A stretch of DNA of 64,000 bases from Archilochus colubris (lineage: Eukaryota > Chordata > Aves > Apodiformes > Trochilidae): positions 3,349,676 to 3,413,675 of the forward strand of contig CM041104.1 of NCBI GenBank assembly GCA_023079485.1. Reading direction: 5' to 3'. Below the pieces are notes generated by a model that saw only the letters and a list, made by a program, of their open reading frames with translations, searched no databases and had not been told where the DNA came from. This document shows, piece after piece, positions 26,446-39,171 of the stretch (its first letter is position 1; every line of letters begins with the position of its first letter). Both the position numbers and the translations under genes were made by a program.

Positions 26446-28218
26446 GTCCTGTGGTACCTCTGCCCCACCTTCCCCTCTCCAGGACCAACTCTCCAGGTCT
26501 GGAAAGGGGCTGTGGACACCCCTGAAATCTCTGGGGTGTTTATTTGTCCCATTTTACTCCAGCACTGGTTGTGGTAGCTCATCTCCGCCTGCTGGGTGGG
26601 ATGGGACCTTGTGGTGGGTTCTCTCATGACACGTCCCCAATCCTTCTCCTAGCACATCCCAGGCCACCAGGGTCTCTCTGCCTTCAGAGGGAATGTGGTT
26701 GGGCTCAGAAACCTCTGCTGGGGATGGCTGGGAGTGTGTGGGGACCAGGACAAGCCACAAATTACTGAGGGCTCTGTGAAAAACAGGCACTTCCTGCGGT
26801 TGCTTCTTCTGTACCGACTCTTTCTCCTCTCCAGCAGCCTGAAGCTTTCCCCAGTGACCTTCTAGTGACCTTGGCTAAATGGCTTTATGCTCCTTGGGGT
26901 AGAGGTGGGGACCTTCACCTGGGGGTGACGAGGCTCTTCAAGTGCCTGGGTCTCTGGGTGCTCTCACTTCTTTACATCTCCTGGGCTCAGCAATAACCAG
27001 AACCTGATTTCTTCCTGGTCACCATCAACTCTACAGTCATTTCACTTTCAACAAACCTGTTCAAAGATAGAGTTTTCCACTGCAGAACCATTCATGTTTA
27101 TGCCAAAAAACCCCTGTCTTTTCCTGAGCAGTTGTAAGATAGAAAGTCTATCTCAAATCTGCTCTATCTAACCTATCTCTCTGGCATTCCCCAGCCAGCA
27201 GCATGTTTTGGGTTTGCCCTGGGCACCTGATGAGCTCCATGGGTATCCAAACCCTCACCCAGGCTGTTTTCAGCTGGTGAGAGAACTTGATGCTCCTTGT
27301 GTCCAAACTCACTTGGAAACAAAATGATCATTGCTGACAGCTGGCTCCATGAATGGCACAAAGTACACCAGAAAATGATTGTGAAAATGATAGATGCTTC
27401 TTAAAAAGAGAGCCAGGAGAAGGTGGCAAAGGCCTGAGCAATGTGTGCAGGGAGAACGGGGATGGAGAAGGCTCTTGACATCTCCTGTGAGTTCAGCTTG
27501 CATGAGTAATTAAACACTTAAAGCTTAACTCATTCTCTTTGGTGAGCTTTTCTCCCTTCTTTCCATGTAACTCTTCCACAAATGGCTGCTGGTTATTTTT
27601 GGAATGTTTTATTACTCTACTTTTTTCAGGACTAATTACACACAGCATGGGAGCACCCAGGAAGCAGCCAGGGGGTAAATGTGGGTGAAACCCTCCCTCC
27701 TGCTGGGGGTCTGTGCCACTGCTCTGCCTGCTATCCCTGCAGCATCTCAAGTTTTTACAAATATATTTAAATTTTGAAGTACATTAGGTATCTGCCACCC
27801 TTCCCTTTATGTGTTTAGCTTTAGCATTTTTCACCTGAGACACCGAAAGTCAGCAGGAAAGGTTTCCAATTTCTCTCCTGATTTGGCTCAGGTTTGGGGT
27901 GGACCAAATCCCTGTTTCAATAAAGCATTCAGTCACCTGCTGCACTTTAACCACTTCCTTAAGCTCAGTTTTATTCAGGAAAGCCCTTAAGTATGAGATC
28001 AAATCCTGAGAGTTTTCAATCATGGGGCAAATCTCAAGGGTGGGGGTGGGCTGCTCCTTTGTCCTGCCAATATCCTTAGCAAAGCTCTCACTTAAGGCTG
28101 GATCAGGGTGGGTCTCTCTCTCTGTGGCCATGTTTCCCATGGTGCTGGGCCAGGATGCAGGTCCCAAGTGCACCATGAGGGCTGATGCCTTGCAGTGAGA
28201 AAGCAAACTGCATCCCTG
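26446..28218. other. Unique-looking non-coding DNA
   Basis: No gene or repeat is recognised beyond the fading edge of the CR1 copy at its left. Confidence 0.5.
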
Positions 28219-28395
28219 CATCCATCCATCCATCCACCCATCCTGCCCTTCTTCCATCCATCCATCCATCCATCCATCCATCCATCCATCCATCCATCCA
28301 TCCATCCATCCACCCACCCTGCCCTTCTTCCATCCATCCATCCATCCATCCATCCATCCATCCATCCATCCATCCATCCATCCATCCATCCATTC
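28219..28395. repeat. (ATCC)n microsatellite, three blocks
   Basis: Three blocks of the tetramer (about 28219-28236, 28254-28312 and 28331-28394) are separated by two near-identical spacers of about 20 bp reading cacccaccctgcccttctt or a one-base variant. The array is therefore also a higher-order repeat. It ends directly at the truncated 5' edge of the next CR1. Because the unit is four bases long, every frame stays open, giving artefactual Ser/Ile/His/Pro or Trp/Met/Asp/Gly peptides. Confidence 0.93.
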
Positions 28396-28396
28396 C

Positions 28397-28636
28397 AGGG
28401 GAAGTTTAGGTTAGATATTAGAAAGAATTTCTTCACGGAGAGGGTGATTAGGCTGTGGAATGGACTGCCCGGGGAGGTGGTAGATTCTCCATCCCTGGAG
28501 ACATTTAAAAAAAGACTGGATGTGGCACTCAGTGCCATGGTCTAGCAACTGCTCCGGTGGGTCAAGGGTTGGACTAGATGATCTCTGAGGTCCCTTCCAA
28601 TCCAGCTAATTCTATGATTCTATGATTCTATGATTC
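28397..28636 (+). mobile_element. CR1 LINE 3' end with intact octamer tail
   Basis: It starts in the 'gaagtttaggttagatatta' block, passes 'gaatttcttcacggagaggg', 'tctccatccctggagacatt' and 'tgatctctgaggtcccttcc', and ends in three and a half attctatg octamers (28609-28636). It is the best-preserved CR1 3' end in the window and probably among the youngest. Its 5' truncation point touches the (ATCC)n array. Confidence 0.95.
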
Positions 28637-30036
28637 ATTCCACCTGGGCCACTCTGTGCTGAGTCCTGCCCTACACAAGCCCCCTGGTTTCGTGGGGCAA
28701 GCAGAAGGGCAGTTCCTTTAAATGTGGCAGCATGTAGGGAAGAAAAAGAAGAGGTGGTAGGGGCATTTCTTGATTTAACCCAGAGCAGCTGAAGAGCCCT
28801 AGGGTCAGCCATGCACACCCAGCTCCATCTGGACCATCTCCCAGCAGAGGGGGTGCAAACTCCTGGACGGACAAGAGGCTCTGCTGGAGACTGCTTCCAC
28901 TTCCATCATCCCACTTATAATTAAGATGACCAGAAGGGAAATGGTTAAAACCAGAGTAATTAATACAAGGAGACTGTTCATTGCTATAAGACGTCTGTGT
29001 ATCATTAAATTTCATTTGAGCTTTAATTAGACTATTATTTTTTTTCATATAAAAGTCTTTGTTGTGTCAATTAGTTGATTGACTATCATCTGGTTTCTGG
29101 GTTAGTGAAACCTGATCTGTTGAGAATGAATTTGTTTATCAGAGAAAAGGGACCAGGGGATGGAAAAAAATTCAATTAAATCTCAATGTGTGGAGTGACA
29201 AGCAGCATTTGATAGGGCTTTTAGTTTAATTGCTTGTATTTCATTAAGAGTTGTATCTATCAGGAGAATTCTTCATTTTCAAAAGATCTTGGATATCTTC
29301 TTGTTCACTTCTGGCATCCTTGTAGCATTCAAAAAACAGAGAACTTTTTTTTCCTTAGAAAAATTATTTCATTGTGACATGTTCTGAAACTGTGACACCA
29401 CTGCCACGTGGTGACAGCCTCTGGGTGACAAATTGCACTTGCAAATTGCAGAGGACAAGATGTGCCCCCACATCATAGGGAAGGCTACCACTAAAGCTCT
29501 CCTGTTCCACGTTCTGTGACCACCCTAAAAGCAGTGTGTTAGTGCTGAGAGTCTGTGTGAGGGGGAAATCCTCCAGCTCCCAGCCTGGGGAACATCTTGG
29601 GAGATCTGTTTGAAATCTTTTAAAGGCCATAAATCCCTTAGGGAGGTGTGGTTTTCATTTGTGTTTTGTTTGGATTCCAGCTCATCGCTTGTGGTTGACA
29701 AGTAAAAAAGAAAAAGGCTTTGGTGGAGGGGTTGGTGGGCAACCTCTAAATAAATCCTGTTTGGCTGGAGCTGGTGTTGTCCCACAGGAGCAGTGCCTGG
29801 AGCATGGACAATCATGCTGCAAGAATGTGTGGAGAGCAAGTTTATTTTGATAACTTTCAGTTAATTTCTAACCCAGCCTAAAAAACTGTCTGAGCTTGTT
29901 GGAGATGGCAACAGGATTCCAGTGAAGCTTCTGAGGGGTTAAAGCAATGGTTATATATCTGAATGTTCAGGGAAATGTCCACACCATCCATCTTGGCTCC
30001 CGTGACAACTCAGAGGTGTGCAAGAGTCCCTGGAAA
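28637..30036. other. Non-coding DNA, AT-rich candidate conserved stretch
   Basis: No gene or repeat is recognised. 28900-29060 is AT-rich with many ATTA/TAAT words and is not repetitive within the window. Confidence 0.5.
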
Positions 30037-30210
30037 AATCACAGAATTGTAGAATGGTTTGGGTTGGAAGGAACCTCAAAGATCACCAAGATCCATGCCA
30101 TGGGCAGGGACATCTCCCACCAGACCAGGCTGCACAGGGCCTCATCCAACCTGACCTTAAACACGTCCAGGGAGGGGGCATCAATAACCTCCCTAGACAA
30201 CCCCAGAAGT
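30037..30210 (-). mobile_element. CR1 LINE fragment, 3' end
   Basis: It begins 'aatcacagaattgtagaatgg' and 'gtttgggttggaaggaacc', then continues with a decayed minus-strand CR1 body including 'acctccctagacaacccc'. Similarity is lost near 30210. Confidence 0.88.
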
Positions 30211-31033
30211 TTTTGAGGTCTCTCTGCCCAGGGGAAGAAGAGACCATCTCCCATGTCCCCTACTGAGCATCCTCATCCTGACCTTGCCCCACAGCAGCTC
30301 CTCCTCTGCTGAGCTCTGAGGTCCTGGTGCTGAGCCCATAGTGGACAGGACAGTTGGGAGCTGCTCAGCATCTTCATCTCCAAACACTCTGTTTCCATCT
30401 CCAAGGACCTGACCTATGGGAAAATCTCCACTCCCTGACTTCAGGGTGGATCATCAGACAGGGGGCTGTGTCACAGCAATTCTGTTTTCATTTGCTGGGA
30501 GAAAACTTAACACACACAGAGGCAGAAATTTATCCAGCCCCTGGTAACTCTGAGCTACTGGGGGTGAGGAATGGTGTAAAACCCCAGAAGTGTCATTGGA
30601 AGAGACAAAAGGGGAAGCAGCTTCTGCACTTGCATTCGTGCCAGGTGCAATTAATTCCTGCCACTAATTATTGATGCTGCATGGCCCTGTGTGTGCCCTT
30701 CCCTTCAGCTCCACAAGAGCACAGCTCCCTGTGTCACCCCCTGTCACCCAGGGTCCCCAAGGGACCAAGGTTGAGTGAGCTCTGAAATGGAGCTGAGATC
30801 TCACCAGGATCAAAGAGCTTTCCTGGTGGTGCTCCCCCTGCCCTGCAGCTTGCACACCTTTTACACCAGGCTGGGGGAACACTGGTGCGTGAGTATAAAT
30901 TTGTTCTGTGGGTGAAAAGAACAAACTAAGCTGGGTGTGATCTGTACAACAGCTTGACAGCTGATGAGGGCTGTCAGGAACACAAAGCTTCACAGCCTGA
31001 CATAACGGAGCAAGCACTGCAATTCCCAAAGAT
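30211..31033. other. Unique-looking non-coding DNA
   Basis: Nothing is recognised. Confidence 0.5.
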
Positions 31034-31118
31034 TTCTCTCTCTCTCTCTTTTTTTTTTTGTTTTTTGTTTTTTGTTTTTTGTTTTTTGTTTTTTGTTTTG
31101 TTTTGTTTTGTTTTTTCT
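31034..31118. repeat. (TC)n then (TTTTTTG)n tract
   Basis: A short CT dinucleotide run is followed by a T run and then about eight T4-6G units. It is low complexity; the lysine-rich frames on the other strand come from it. Confidence 0.9.
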
Positions 31119-34100
31119 TCCCTGGGAGGTAATATATAGCAACCACAGCTCCTCTGGGGGAGATTTCACCATAGATCTGTGCCATATTTAATGAGAAACT
31201 ACCCTCTGAGCTATTACCATGAAGTAGAGAAGAGGAGGCATGCTACCTGCATCTTGCCTCCCCTGCAAGCACCTTGCATAAAGAGACTTTTGCAGAGTCT
31301 GCCTGGTGTCACCAGACCTGGAATTTCCAGGGTTCAGTGCTACCACTGAGTAACCTTGCTCTTCTTACCCAAGGATTCCATCTGAGCTCCTCAGACCATA
31401 GCATGGGACTCACCAGACTTAAAATCCTATGAACACCTCCAGGCCTCAAAAAGGACACAAGCTGCAAACACCATTCCTGGAATCATTTGAATTCAGTCTA
31501 AATTTTTGACTGCTTGGATTCCTCCCGGAATGTCCAGGAACAAAAAAAAAAGAAGTGAGATCCATGGTCTCAGCCCTCAGCTGTGAATTTTCTGCTCAGC
31601 TCTGCTGCTGCTACCGAGAGCAGATGCTTCCTTATGCTGCAGAAACCCAGCGTGTGAAACAGTATTTTAACAGCTTTATCTGATATTTTATATCTCACTG
31701 TCAAACATAGCAATGATTCCACTTCTATTTGGGTAAGTAATCTGAAAAGAAGGAAGCAATAATCTCTCAGGAGAGCCAAGCATGGGACTAATTACTCCAG
31801 CTCGAGATTCATAAAGACACATTTTCAGTGCTGGGATTTTATCATTTCACAGGGTAATTAAAAGACAACTCTGTCAAAGGAAGTTTTGCAGCCTTAAATA
31901 TTATTTTTTTTTCCTTCTGTGAAGAATAACCTTTTCCAAGCTTGGCATTTGGATGGCTTTATTTCCTTTTTTAAAAATGGATTTGCCTTTATTGCTAAGG
32001 GAGGGCTCCTCATGGCACCTGCCAGCCCAGTGCCCTTCCTGGGTGGGCAGAGCAGGGGCTGCTCCTGCTTCCCCCCTGAATGCAAGGGGAAGGCATTGGA
32101 AAGGAGGGAAGATTGGACTGGACCTGGGAAGAAATTGCTGACCCCTGGAGAGAGGTTTAAAGAAGCATTTCTCTTGGGCATGTTGTCAAATGCTGTAAGC
32201 TGGAGCCATGCATCATCATCCATCCAGAGGCACAATTTCTGCTTGGAATTTCTTTCTCCAGTGAAGCACTTGCTGAAATCAGAGCAAGGAAACCTGCTCC
32301 TTGCTATGGATTAGGGCTCAGCCACCTCTTGAACAGCCTGGGACCAGAAATCACACCCTTGGCTGCTGCAGGAGAGGGATGGATGTCTCCTGTAGTGGAT
32401 AGGATTGTCCTTCTTCCTGGGTGGGTAAGAGCCCTCCCTGGGGACAGCAAGGTGCTGCTGCTTTGATTCTTATCTCCAGGTTTCTACAGCACCAGGTTTC
32501 CTGTGCCAAGAGGGCTTGGAGCAACCATCAAGGATCAGCACAGGAAAGGGAAGGGGATTTCAAAGGATAAGTGACTGTCAGAGGGAATGTAGACACAGGA
32601 TTACAAATGTTATGGAAGGACAAGGCACACTCAGGGCAAACTCTCTGGTTGTCTGAGGCAGTTTAGATCTCTAGTGAAAGAAACTGCTTGGTAGCCACAA
32701 CCTCCTTCAAGGCTGGTGCTGGGTCACCCACTGGGCCATTTACTCATCCAAAGTTACTTTTGGATAACTTGGTAATGTGGGTAACTTGTCTCATTTGAAA
32801 ATCTGAGTGTGGAAATTGCCCCATGGCAGTGGGGGTGATTTTGCAGAGGATCAGTGATACAGGATGGGCCACACAGACAAAAGCACCAGAAGCACAGCCT
32901 GGTCTGTGGGGTTTCAGGTCAGCCCCAGAGCTCTGCTTCATCCTTGTGCCCCATGCAGTCCCTTTCTGCATCCTCCTCCCCAAACCTCCCTGGTTTTATG
33001 TCCAGTAAAGGATTTGGAATTTAAGGAGTTCTTAGAGGAACCTTGGAGGTGATTGACCATAGTCTGAGAACAAGGCCCTGCACCTTGTCCTCAGCTCTTC
33101 TTTCTCTACATCAGTGCCTTTTGGTGCATCTGAGGACCATGGGTGTGACAGTGAGACTGATGTGATGTGTAATGAGAAAGAAATAGCATAAAATGCAGTG
33201 TATTACAAAACTGCCTGTTTCCTGGTATCCTGCCAGGTCCCATCTTTATCTGGGCATTGCTTAATTGCCTAGTTGTTAAATTTAATTTATTGATTTTTAA
33301 CTTGCCATGAGCATGCAGAAATGCAAGTTAGAAGGCCACTTAACAGAAGATTCCTTTTCAAAGAGGTAGACTTCTATTTTTTACCCCAGTGTGGAAATTC
33401 TAGGCTCTGGCCTTGCCATTTCCAGCCAGATCCTGGTAAACAGCAGTGAAAACCTTGAGGGCAGGCTGGTGGTTGCAGAGCACGGTATGGAACCATCTCC
33501 CTCTCCCTTTAACCACCATAAGGGTCCTCTCTCCCCCCGTGGAGAGAGAGGCTGGATCATTTCTCACCTTGAGGCTTGCTGAAGAGAGGACAGGAAACCT
33601 GAGCATCAGGCTGCTGAGAGGAGGAGGGAAGGATGTGGTTGAGTTTGTTTACTGGTAAAAACTGCCCCCCCAAAAAAGGATCCTCGAGGAGCATGACAAT
33701 GCCTGGAGCTGAGTTCAGCTCTCAGGAAATATCAGTCTCTGTCCATGGAGAAACACTTTGCCATCAGCCCTGGGCAGGGAGCATCCACCCTGTCCACCAG
33801 TTTTAAAACTGGTTGGAAACAGAAGTGCTGAGGTACTAACAGGCTGACTCCTCTTCTTACCTCTGCTGTCAGAGTGGTTCCAAAGAATGTTTATCAATAT
33901 GGTGATAGGCGCTTTGTATTTATAAATATAAAAATATAAACCCAGCAGTCTTCAGATTTCAGTTCAATTTGAGGATCTGTTGAAGTCAAGGGTAAGTCAG
34001 AGCCTCTGCAGGAAGAGTAAAACAGCAAATTGAGGGGAGAAAATTAGAGGCAACTTCCCATTTACTCCATCCTAGCCAGGCCATGGAGTCTTAGTGGAAA

Positions 34101-36103
34101 CAGCACAAGTCTCTGCAGCACTGATTTGTGCAGTGCAAAATCCTTGCTGTGTCTTTTTTTTTTCTCTTCACAAATCAATCCTTAGGAACTTTCTCTTATT
34201 TTTGTGAATTCAATTCCTTATCACCCTCTTTATCTGCAAGGGAGGGTTCTGATCAACAGGAGCTCTCTGCCAGGAATGGCCTAATTACTTAAAATTAGCA
34301 TTTTATCATATAATGCTAACATTTAATCCTATATTCATTCAGCCTGCTTTAAACACACTGCCTGCACATCCTTTCCTCTAAGTCTCTCATGCTATGCCAG
34401 CTCCACTGTTTTTATCTAGAAGGAATTGAGCTGGTACCTGTGACAGGTGCAGAGCATGTTAAATCTTTTGATCAACCCACAAAACACTCATCTGATGTCC
34501 TTTAATCTAAGCAATGCAAAGCAAATCCTGTGCACAAGCTTTGTGCCTCTTCCATCTCCCCAAGCTTAAACAGGAGGCTCCGCAGCTCCAGATCAATGAA
34601 CCTAAATTGTTTGTCTTTAACTTTGGTGAGTTTAAAGGGAAGCTGCTCAGCCCAGCTGTCTGGAAGTTCACAGGATGGGAAGGGCTGTGTGCTGTGGAGT
34701 GATGGGGGAATTTGAGTTACCTTTGAAACTTGCTTTAGTTTCTACAGCAGTCAAGTAATTAAACAGGAGAAGAAAAAAAAAATAAAATCACAGCAAATCC
34801 CTTACAGCTCCCTTTCCCACACCTTGCTTGCTGTTGGGCCAAAGCTAAAAGTGAAATTCTTTAATTGATCAATTATTAAGAATGTCTGTAATTCACAAAT
34901 GCAGATGGGACCTCTTTCCCTCCTCACCCTCCACGTCCCTCACCCCTTTGGGAATTATTTCTGAGTAATTTCTGTGGAATAGTCAATATTCTGGTGTTGC
35001 TATTGGTTGGGGTGGGTGGTGTGAGCCATCTGTGTGTTCTTGCCTCTCGACTGGCTGGTTCTGGTCCCCAGCCAACGAGGCATGAAGGGTGGGATGATGG
35101 AGGATACCACTTAGTGTGATAAAACACAGCTCTGCTTTTGGGGAAGTGTCTGGTCACACATTTTCTCTCCATTAAGTGACTGATTGTTGCAGGAAAAGAG
35201 GAGGTTCAGAGCCTGTATGTTTAAGTGAAGATCTGGGACCAGTTGTGGTGTTCCCGTGCCTTGGATGCAATCCCTGAGATGGAAGAAAGACAACAGTTAC
35301 ATCACAACCATCAGTTTTTGTTCTTTGATGCTTTCCTATGGCCTTGAGTCCAAGGGGCACCAAAACATTGACAGAAAAGCTTGAAGGGATCCCAAAAGAG
35401 AGGGGAACCATCAGGAAACTCCAAACCTTCACCTTATTTCATCTGCCCAAAGAGGTGTGTGTGGAGAGCAGGTCTCCCAACACTGAGGAAAATGAGACCC
35501 ACTGCTTTATGAGACAGCTAATTAAAAAGTTAATTTCAAATAGAAATATACCTGTCAGTGGGGAGAAAAGTTTCTCACTACGAGACCAGAAATTCCTTAC
35601 CTAGAAAAGAAGAGGTGCTGTTCCCTTTAATGCTGCCACCAAGGTGTTAGAGCCAAAAAAAAATAAAATAAAAAGATGAGGAAAAAATGAAACCCAAACA
35701 CAGAGCCCTCCACGCTATGCAAAACATCACAGAACCCTTTTTTTCCATTACAGTGGTCACAGGCCATTTTGCTCTTCACTGGTGACAGGGGACCATTAGA
35801 ATACAATCCCTGATGCCTGCATATCATAATGAAAATCATATTTCTTCCTGAACTGGTACATCAATTGTCTTTTTAGTAACCTGGGAAGCACGGCTGTATG
35901 CAAACCAGGGAACGCTCCTTCACTCTTAATCTGTTCTCCTGCAAGATAAGTGATAACTTCTTAATGTAACTTTCCAGTCTGGTAAATAAGAAGTAGCTAC
36001 AACAGGAGCTCGTGGTTTAAATAGAATCGTCTTCCTGAGGCTGAGGATCTGCTTTCCACCCTCCCCTGGGCAGGAAAACTGATTTTGATAAAATCAGAAC
36101 ATT
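31119..36103. other. Unique-looking non-coding DNA
   Basis: Five kilobases without a repeat that I recognise and without a convincing frame. AT-rich pieces at 31580-31870, 33890-33960 and 34250-34520 could be regulatory DNA but show nothing specific. Confidence 0.5.
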
Positions 36104-36127
36104 CCTCTCTGTCTCTCTCTCTCTCTC
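36104..36127. repeat. (TC)n dinucleotide run
   Basis: About 24 nt of TC repeats with one G interruption. Confidence 0.85.
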
Positions 36128-36945
36128 CTTCCCTGCCTGAAAACCTGCAGGCAAAGCCATTTGCATTTCTAAAATCCTGTGCTGTGGCAATTATTTCTGG
36201 AATAAAAACTGGGGGCAGGACTGTCCCAGGTCCTTGCTGAAGCAAAAGGTGTCGGGGGGGTGGATAAAGTGAGAGGGGCTGGGGCTGGCAAAGGAGAGGA
36301 GGTTGATGGACAGGATGGACATGAAGGAGACCCAAGCTGACCTGGCAGCTCTCACAGGGTCTGTCCCCAAAGCTGTCTCTGCCACCAGGAGCTGGTGCCA
36401 CCAGTGCATTCTCACCAGGTGGTGCCCAGTTCTGTTCCTGTGACCCTGCCAAGCTCTGTGTGATCCCTGGGTGCAGGAATCTGGTGCATCCCAAATCGGA
36501 GGGGCTGACCCATCCCCAAGGGCACAGGACACATCCTGACCCATTTCAGACACCACCCACCACCAGCCTGGGGTGTTTGGGGGTCTCCAGATCTTTGCCT
36601 GGGCTGCAGGCTCCAGTTCTGCATTTTAGTGATGTGGTACAAACAATTCCAGCCATGGCAGTGAAGTTCCTGGGGATTTCTGGCAGGGGGGTAGTTGATG
36701 GGTTGCATCAGAGTGGCTCCCAGTCCAATCCTTGCAGTGTCTCCCATGGGATGGGGACAAGACTGGCTCCCTGTGTCAGCATCACCTCTCCCCAGAGGCA
36801 GCACTGAGAAGGCAGGGAAAGGAATTTGAATGAAAGAAATTGAAACATTTTCTTACAAGGAGCATTGGAGCTGGCTCTGGAAAGCTTTTCCCCCTGAAGG
36901 TTTTATTTTTTTGCATTCCTACTATTTTTCCTGCCCCAAGCTTGC
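36128..36945. other. Unique-looking non-coding DNA
   Basis: Nothing is recognised. Overlapping frames up to 130 codons are open on both strands and have no known domain. Confidence 0.45.
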
Positions 36946-36965
36946 TTTTTTTTTTTTTTTTTTTT
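36946..36965. repeat. Poly-T run (20 nt), possible minus-strand poly-A
   Basis: Read on the minus strand this is A20, preceded five bases earlier by AATAAA (36971-36976). That is the order expected at the 3' end of a retrocopy, but the spacing is shorter than usual and I find no parent gene in the DNA to its right and no flanking duplication. Confidence 0.6.
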
Positions 36966-38611
36966 AATATTTTATTAAAGAACAGAATATTAAAGCAAGA
37001 TTTCTACTTGTAACCACTTGGTTGGCCCCAGGCAACGAGCCCTCGAGTTGTGCCAACCCCTCCTAGGGCACCAATTGGACGGAACCAGCAGCTCCCCCAG
37101 ACCCCCAGGTCTTTAAATCCCCTTAGCAGCCCCCCAGGTCTGCACCCAGCTAGGAGAGGACAGGACAGAGCCTGGCTCTGGCTCAGCCCCATGGAGCAGG
37201 TCCTGTTTTTTTCTCTCCCTCCTTCCCCCCTCTTGCTCACGTGCACAGGGGAACCTCGAGGAGCAAATAATTCAATCTGCTGCCAGATTGCCAAGGACTT
37301 TAATGAAAACACAATTTATTTAGCATCTTCTGATACTGCATCTCCAGTGACAAGGAGGGGGACTGAGTAATAACAGGTCTGGAAGCCAAATGTGGAGCAG
37401 AGCAGAAAAGGATTCAAAAAATACAAGATTTCAGGTTCTGGTTTAATTAGGATTTATTTTAAGTGGGTTTTGCATCAACTAATGCAACAACTGTCATTGA
37501 TGAACTGATGCTGGGCAGGCTCGAGTAGATTTTAATCTCCAAGCAGCAGCTCAGGCAGCAAGTGTGAGAGGAGCCTGGGGAAAGTCTATTAGAGATAGAC
37601 ATCAACTGGAAATTACTCATCTTAAGGGAGTATTGATGCAGAGGGGAAACCATTACAGCCTAGAGAATGATGTCATTAGATAACTGGGCCAAATTCAGGG
37701 CTCTCCTGAAGAACTCAATGATTTTGTAGACAGCTTGTGCCTTCACTGAAAGGGGGTTGTTACTTACACCCCTCAAAAGTTCAGTCTGTGCATGGAGAGA
37801 TCTGGCAAACATCACCCCCAAGTGCCCCCCATCTGGCTTTGCAGACAGTCCAGAGGGAGGATTGAAAATGCCAAATTCCTGCCAGTGGGGAAACTGAGGC
37901 ACAGCCAAACTATACAACTCCCTCAAGGTTAACCCATCTGTTGGAGATCACAGGGATACCCTCAGCTGTTCTGAGGTTTGCTCCTGCAGTCCAACACTTG
38001 CATGTTCCCCCAGCCTTCAGGAGCTATAGGTCCTTAATCCAGGTTATTTTAAAACAGATGGATACTCCCATGGTTTGGAAAACCCCCCAGTGGTTATTTG
38101 TGAGGCCAGCACCCAGCAGTGCTCTATTAGGTGCTGGCAATGGGTGACACAGAGCCACTCCTCAGGTCAGTCAGGGGTCTCAGCAGCTGCCCAGGCCAAT
38201 TGGCAATGCAGCAAGGGTGTCAAATCAAGTGTCTAAATCCCTGCTGATCACTCAGATGCTGTTCCCCACCACCAGTCACTGAGGCTTGTGTTGAAAATGT
38301 CCATCAGACCTCTGGGCTCAGGTCTCCCAGGTGGTGAAGGCTCCGTTGGGCTACTCTTGCTTCCATGAGAAGTTGTTGATGCCAGACGTGGCTACTGGAG
38401 GCATCTTTCCAGCAACTGGCTGGATGGGTGCATGGGAGAGCAGCACCCAGCTAACCCAGGGACATGCACGGAGCTAGCAGGAAGGAGGAAGAGCACACTG
38501 GGAGCCTCAGATGTCTCTGAAGCACTTCCCAAAGAGCAGAGTGTGAGACAACCCTGGTCACTGGAGTAGGCATGAGGAGAAAAAATTAGAAACTTATTTT
38601 AAGGAAAGCTT
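36966..38611. other. Non-coding DNA, partly AT-rich
   Basis: No gene or repeat is recognised. 37440-37740 is AT-rich and repeat-free. Confidence 0.5.
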
Positions 38612-38646
38612 AAATAATAATAATATTAATCATCATCATCATCATC
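38612..38646. repeat. (AAT)n/(CAT)n trinucleotide run
   Basis: Four to five AAT units followed by about six CAT units, directly upstream of the next CR1. Confidence 0.85.
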
Positions 38647-38656
38647 TATCTACCTG

Positions 38657-39171
38657 TTTTACTGTGTCCAGTTCTGGAGTGCCCAGCATAAGAAGGACAC
38701 AGAGCTCCTGGAACATGTCCACTGAAATGCTCAGAGGGCTGGAGCACCTCCCTGGGAAGCCAGGCTGAGGAATTGGGGTTGTTCAGCCTGGAGAAGAGGA
38801 GGCTTCAAGGTGACCTCATAGCAACCTTCCAATACCTGAAGGGGCTACAAGAAAGCTGGGGGAGGGCTTTGGACATGGGGGGGTAGGGAGAGGACAAAGG
38901 GAAATGGGAAATGGGTTAAAATTTGAAAGGAGAGATTTAGGTTAGAGCTTAGGAAATTCTTTCCTGTGAGGGTGCTGAGCCCCTGGCCCAGGCTGCCCAA
39001 GGAAGCTGTGGCTGCCCCATCCCTGGCAGTGTTCCAGCCCAGGTTGGATGGGGCTTGGAGCAACCTGGGCTGTGGGAGGTGTCCCTGAGCATGGCAGAGG
39101 GTGGGACTGGGTGAGCTTTAAGGGCCCTTCCAACCCAAACCAGTCTGTGGTTGTATGATTCAATGATTTAT
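38657..39171 (+). mobile_element. CR1 LINE fragment, 3' end, 5'-truncated
   Basis: It begins with 'actgtgtccagttctggag' and passes 'ttgttcagcctggagaagag', 'gctgagcccctggcccaggc' and 'ggttggatggggcttggagc'. It ends with 'cttccaacccaaaccagtc' and decayed octamers (tgtatgattcaatgattta). About 515 bp are kept. Blocks are nearly the same as those of the copies at 22.3 kb (minus) and 54.3 kb (plus). Confidence 0.94.

Noticed and set aside
27850..28545. Frames of up to 179 codons with Trp-Met-Asp-Gly or Ser-Ile-His-Pro repeats
   Set aside because: They are translations of the (ATCC)n microsatellite plus adjoining CR1 sequence.
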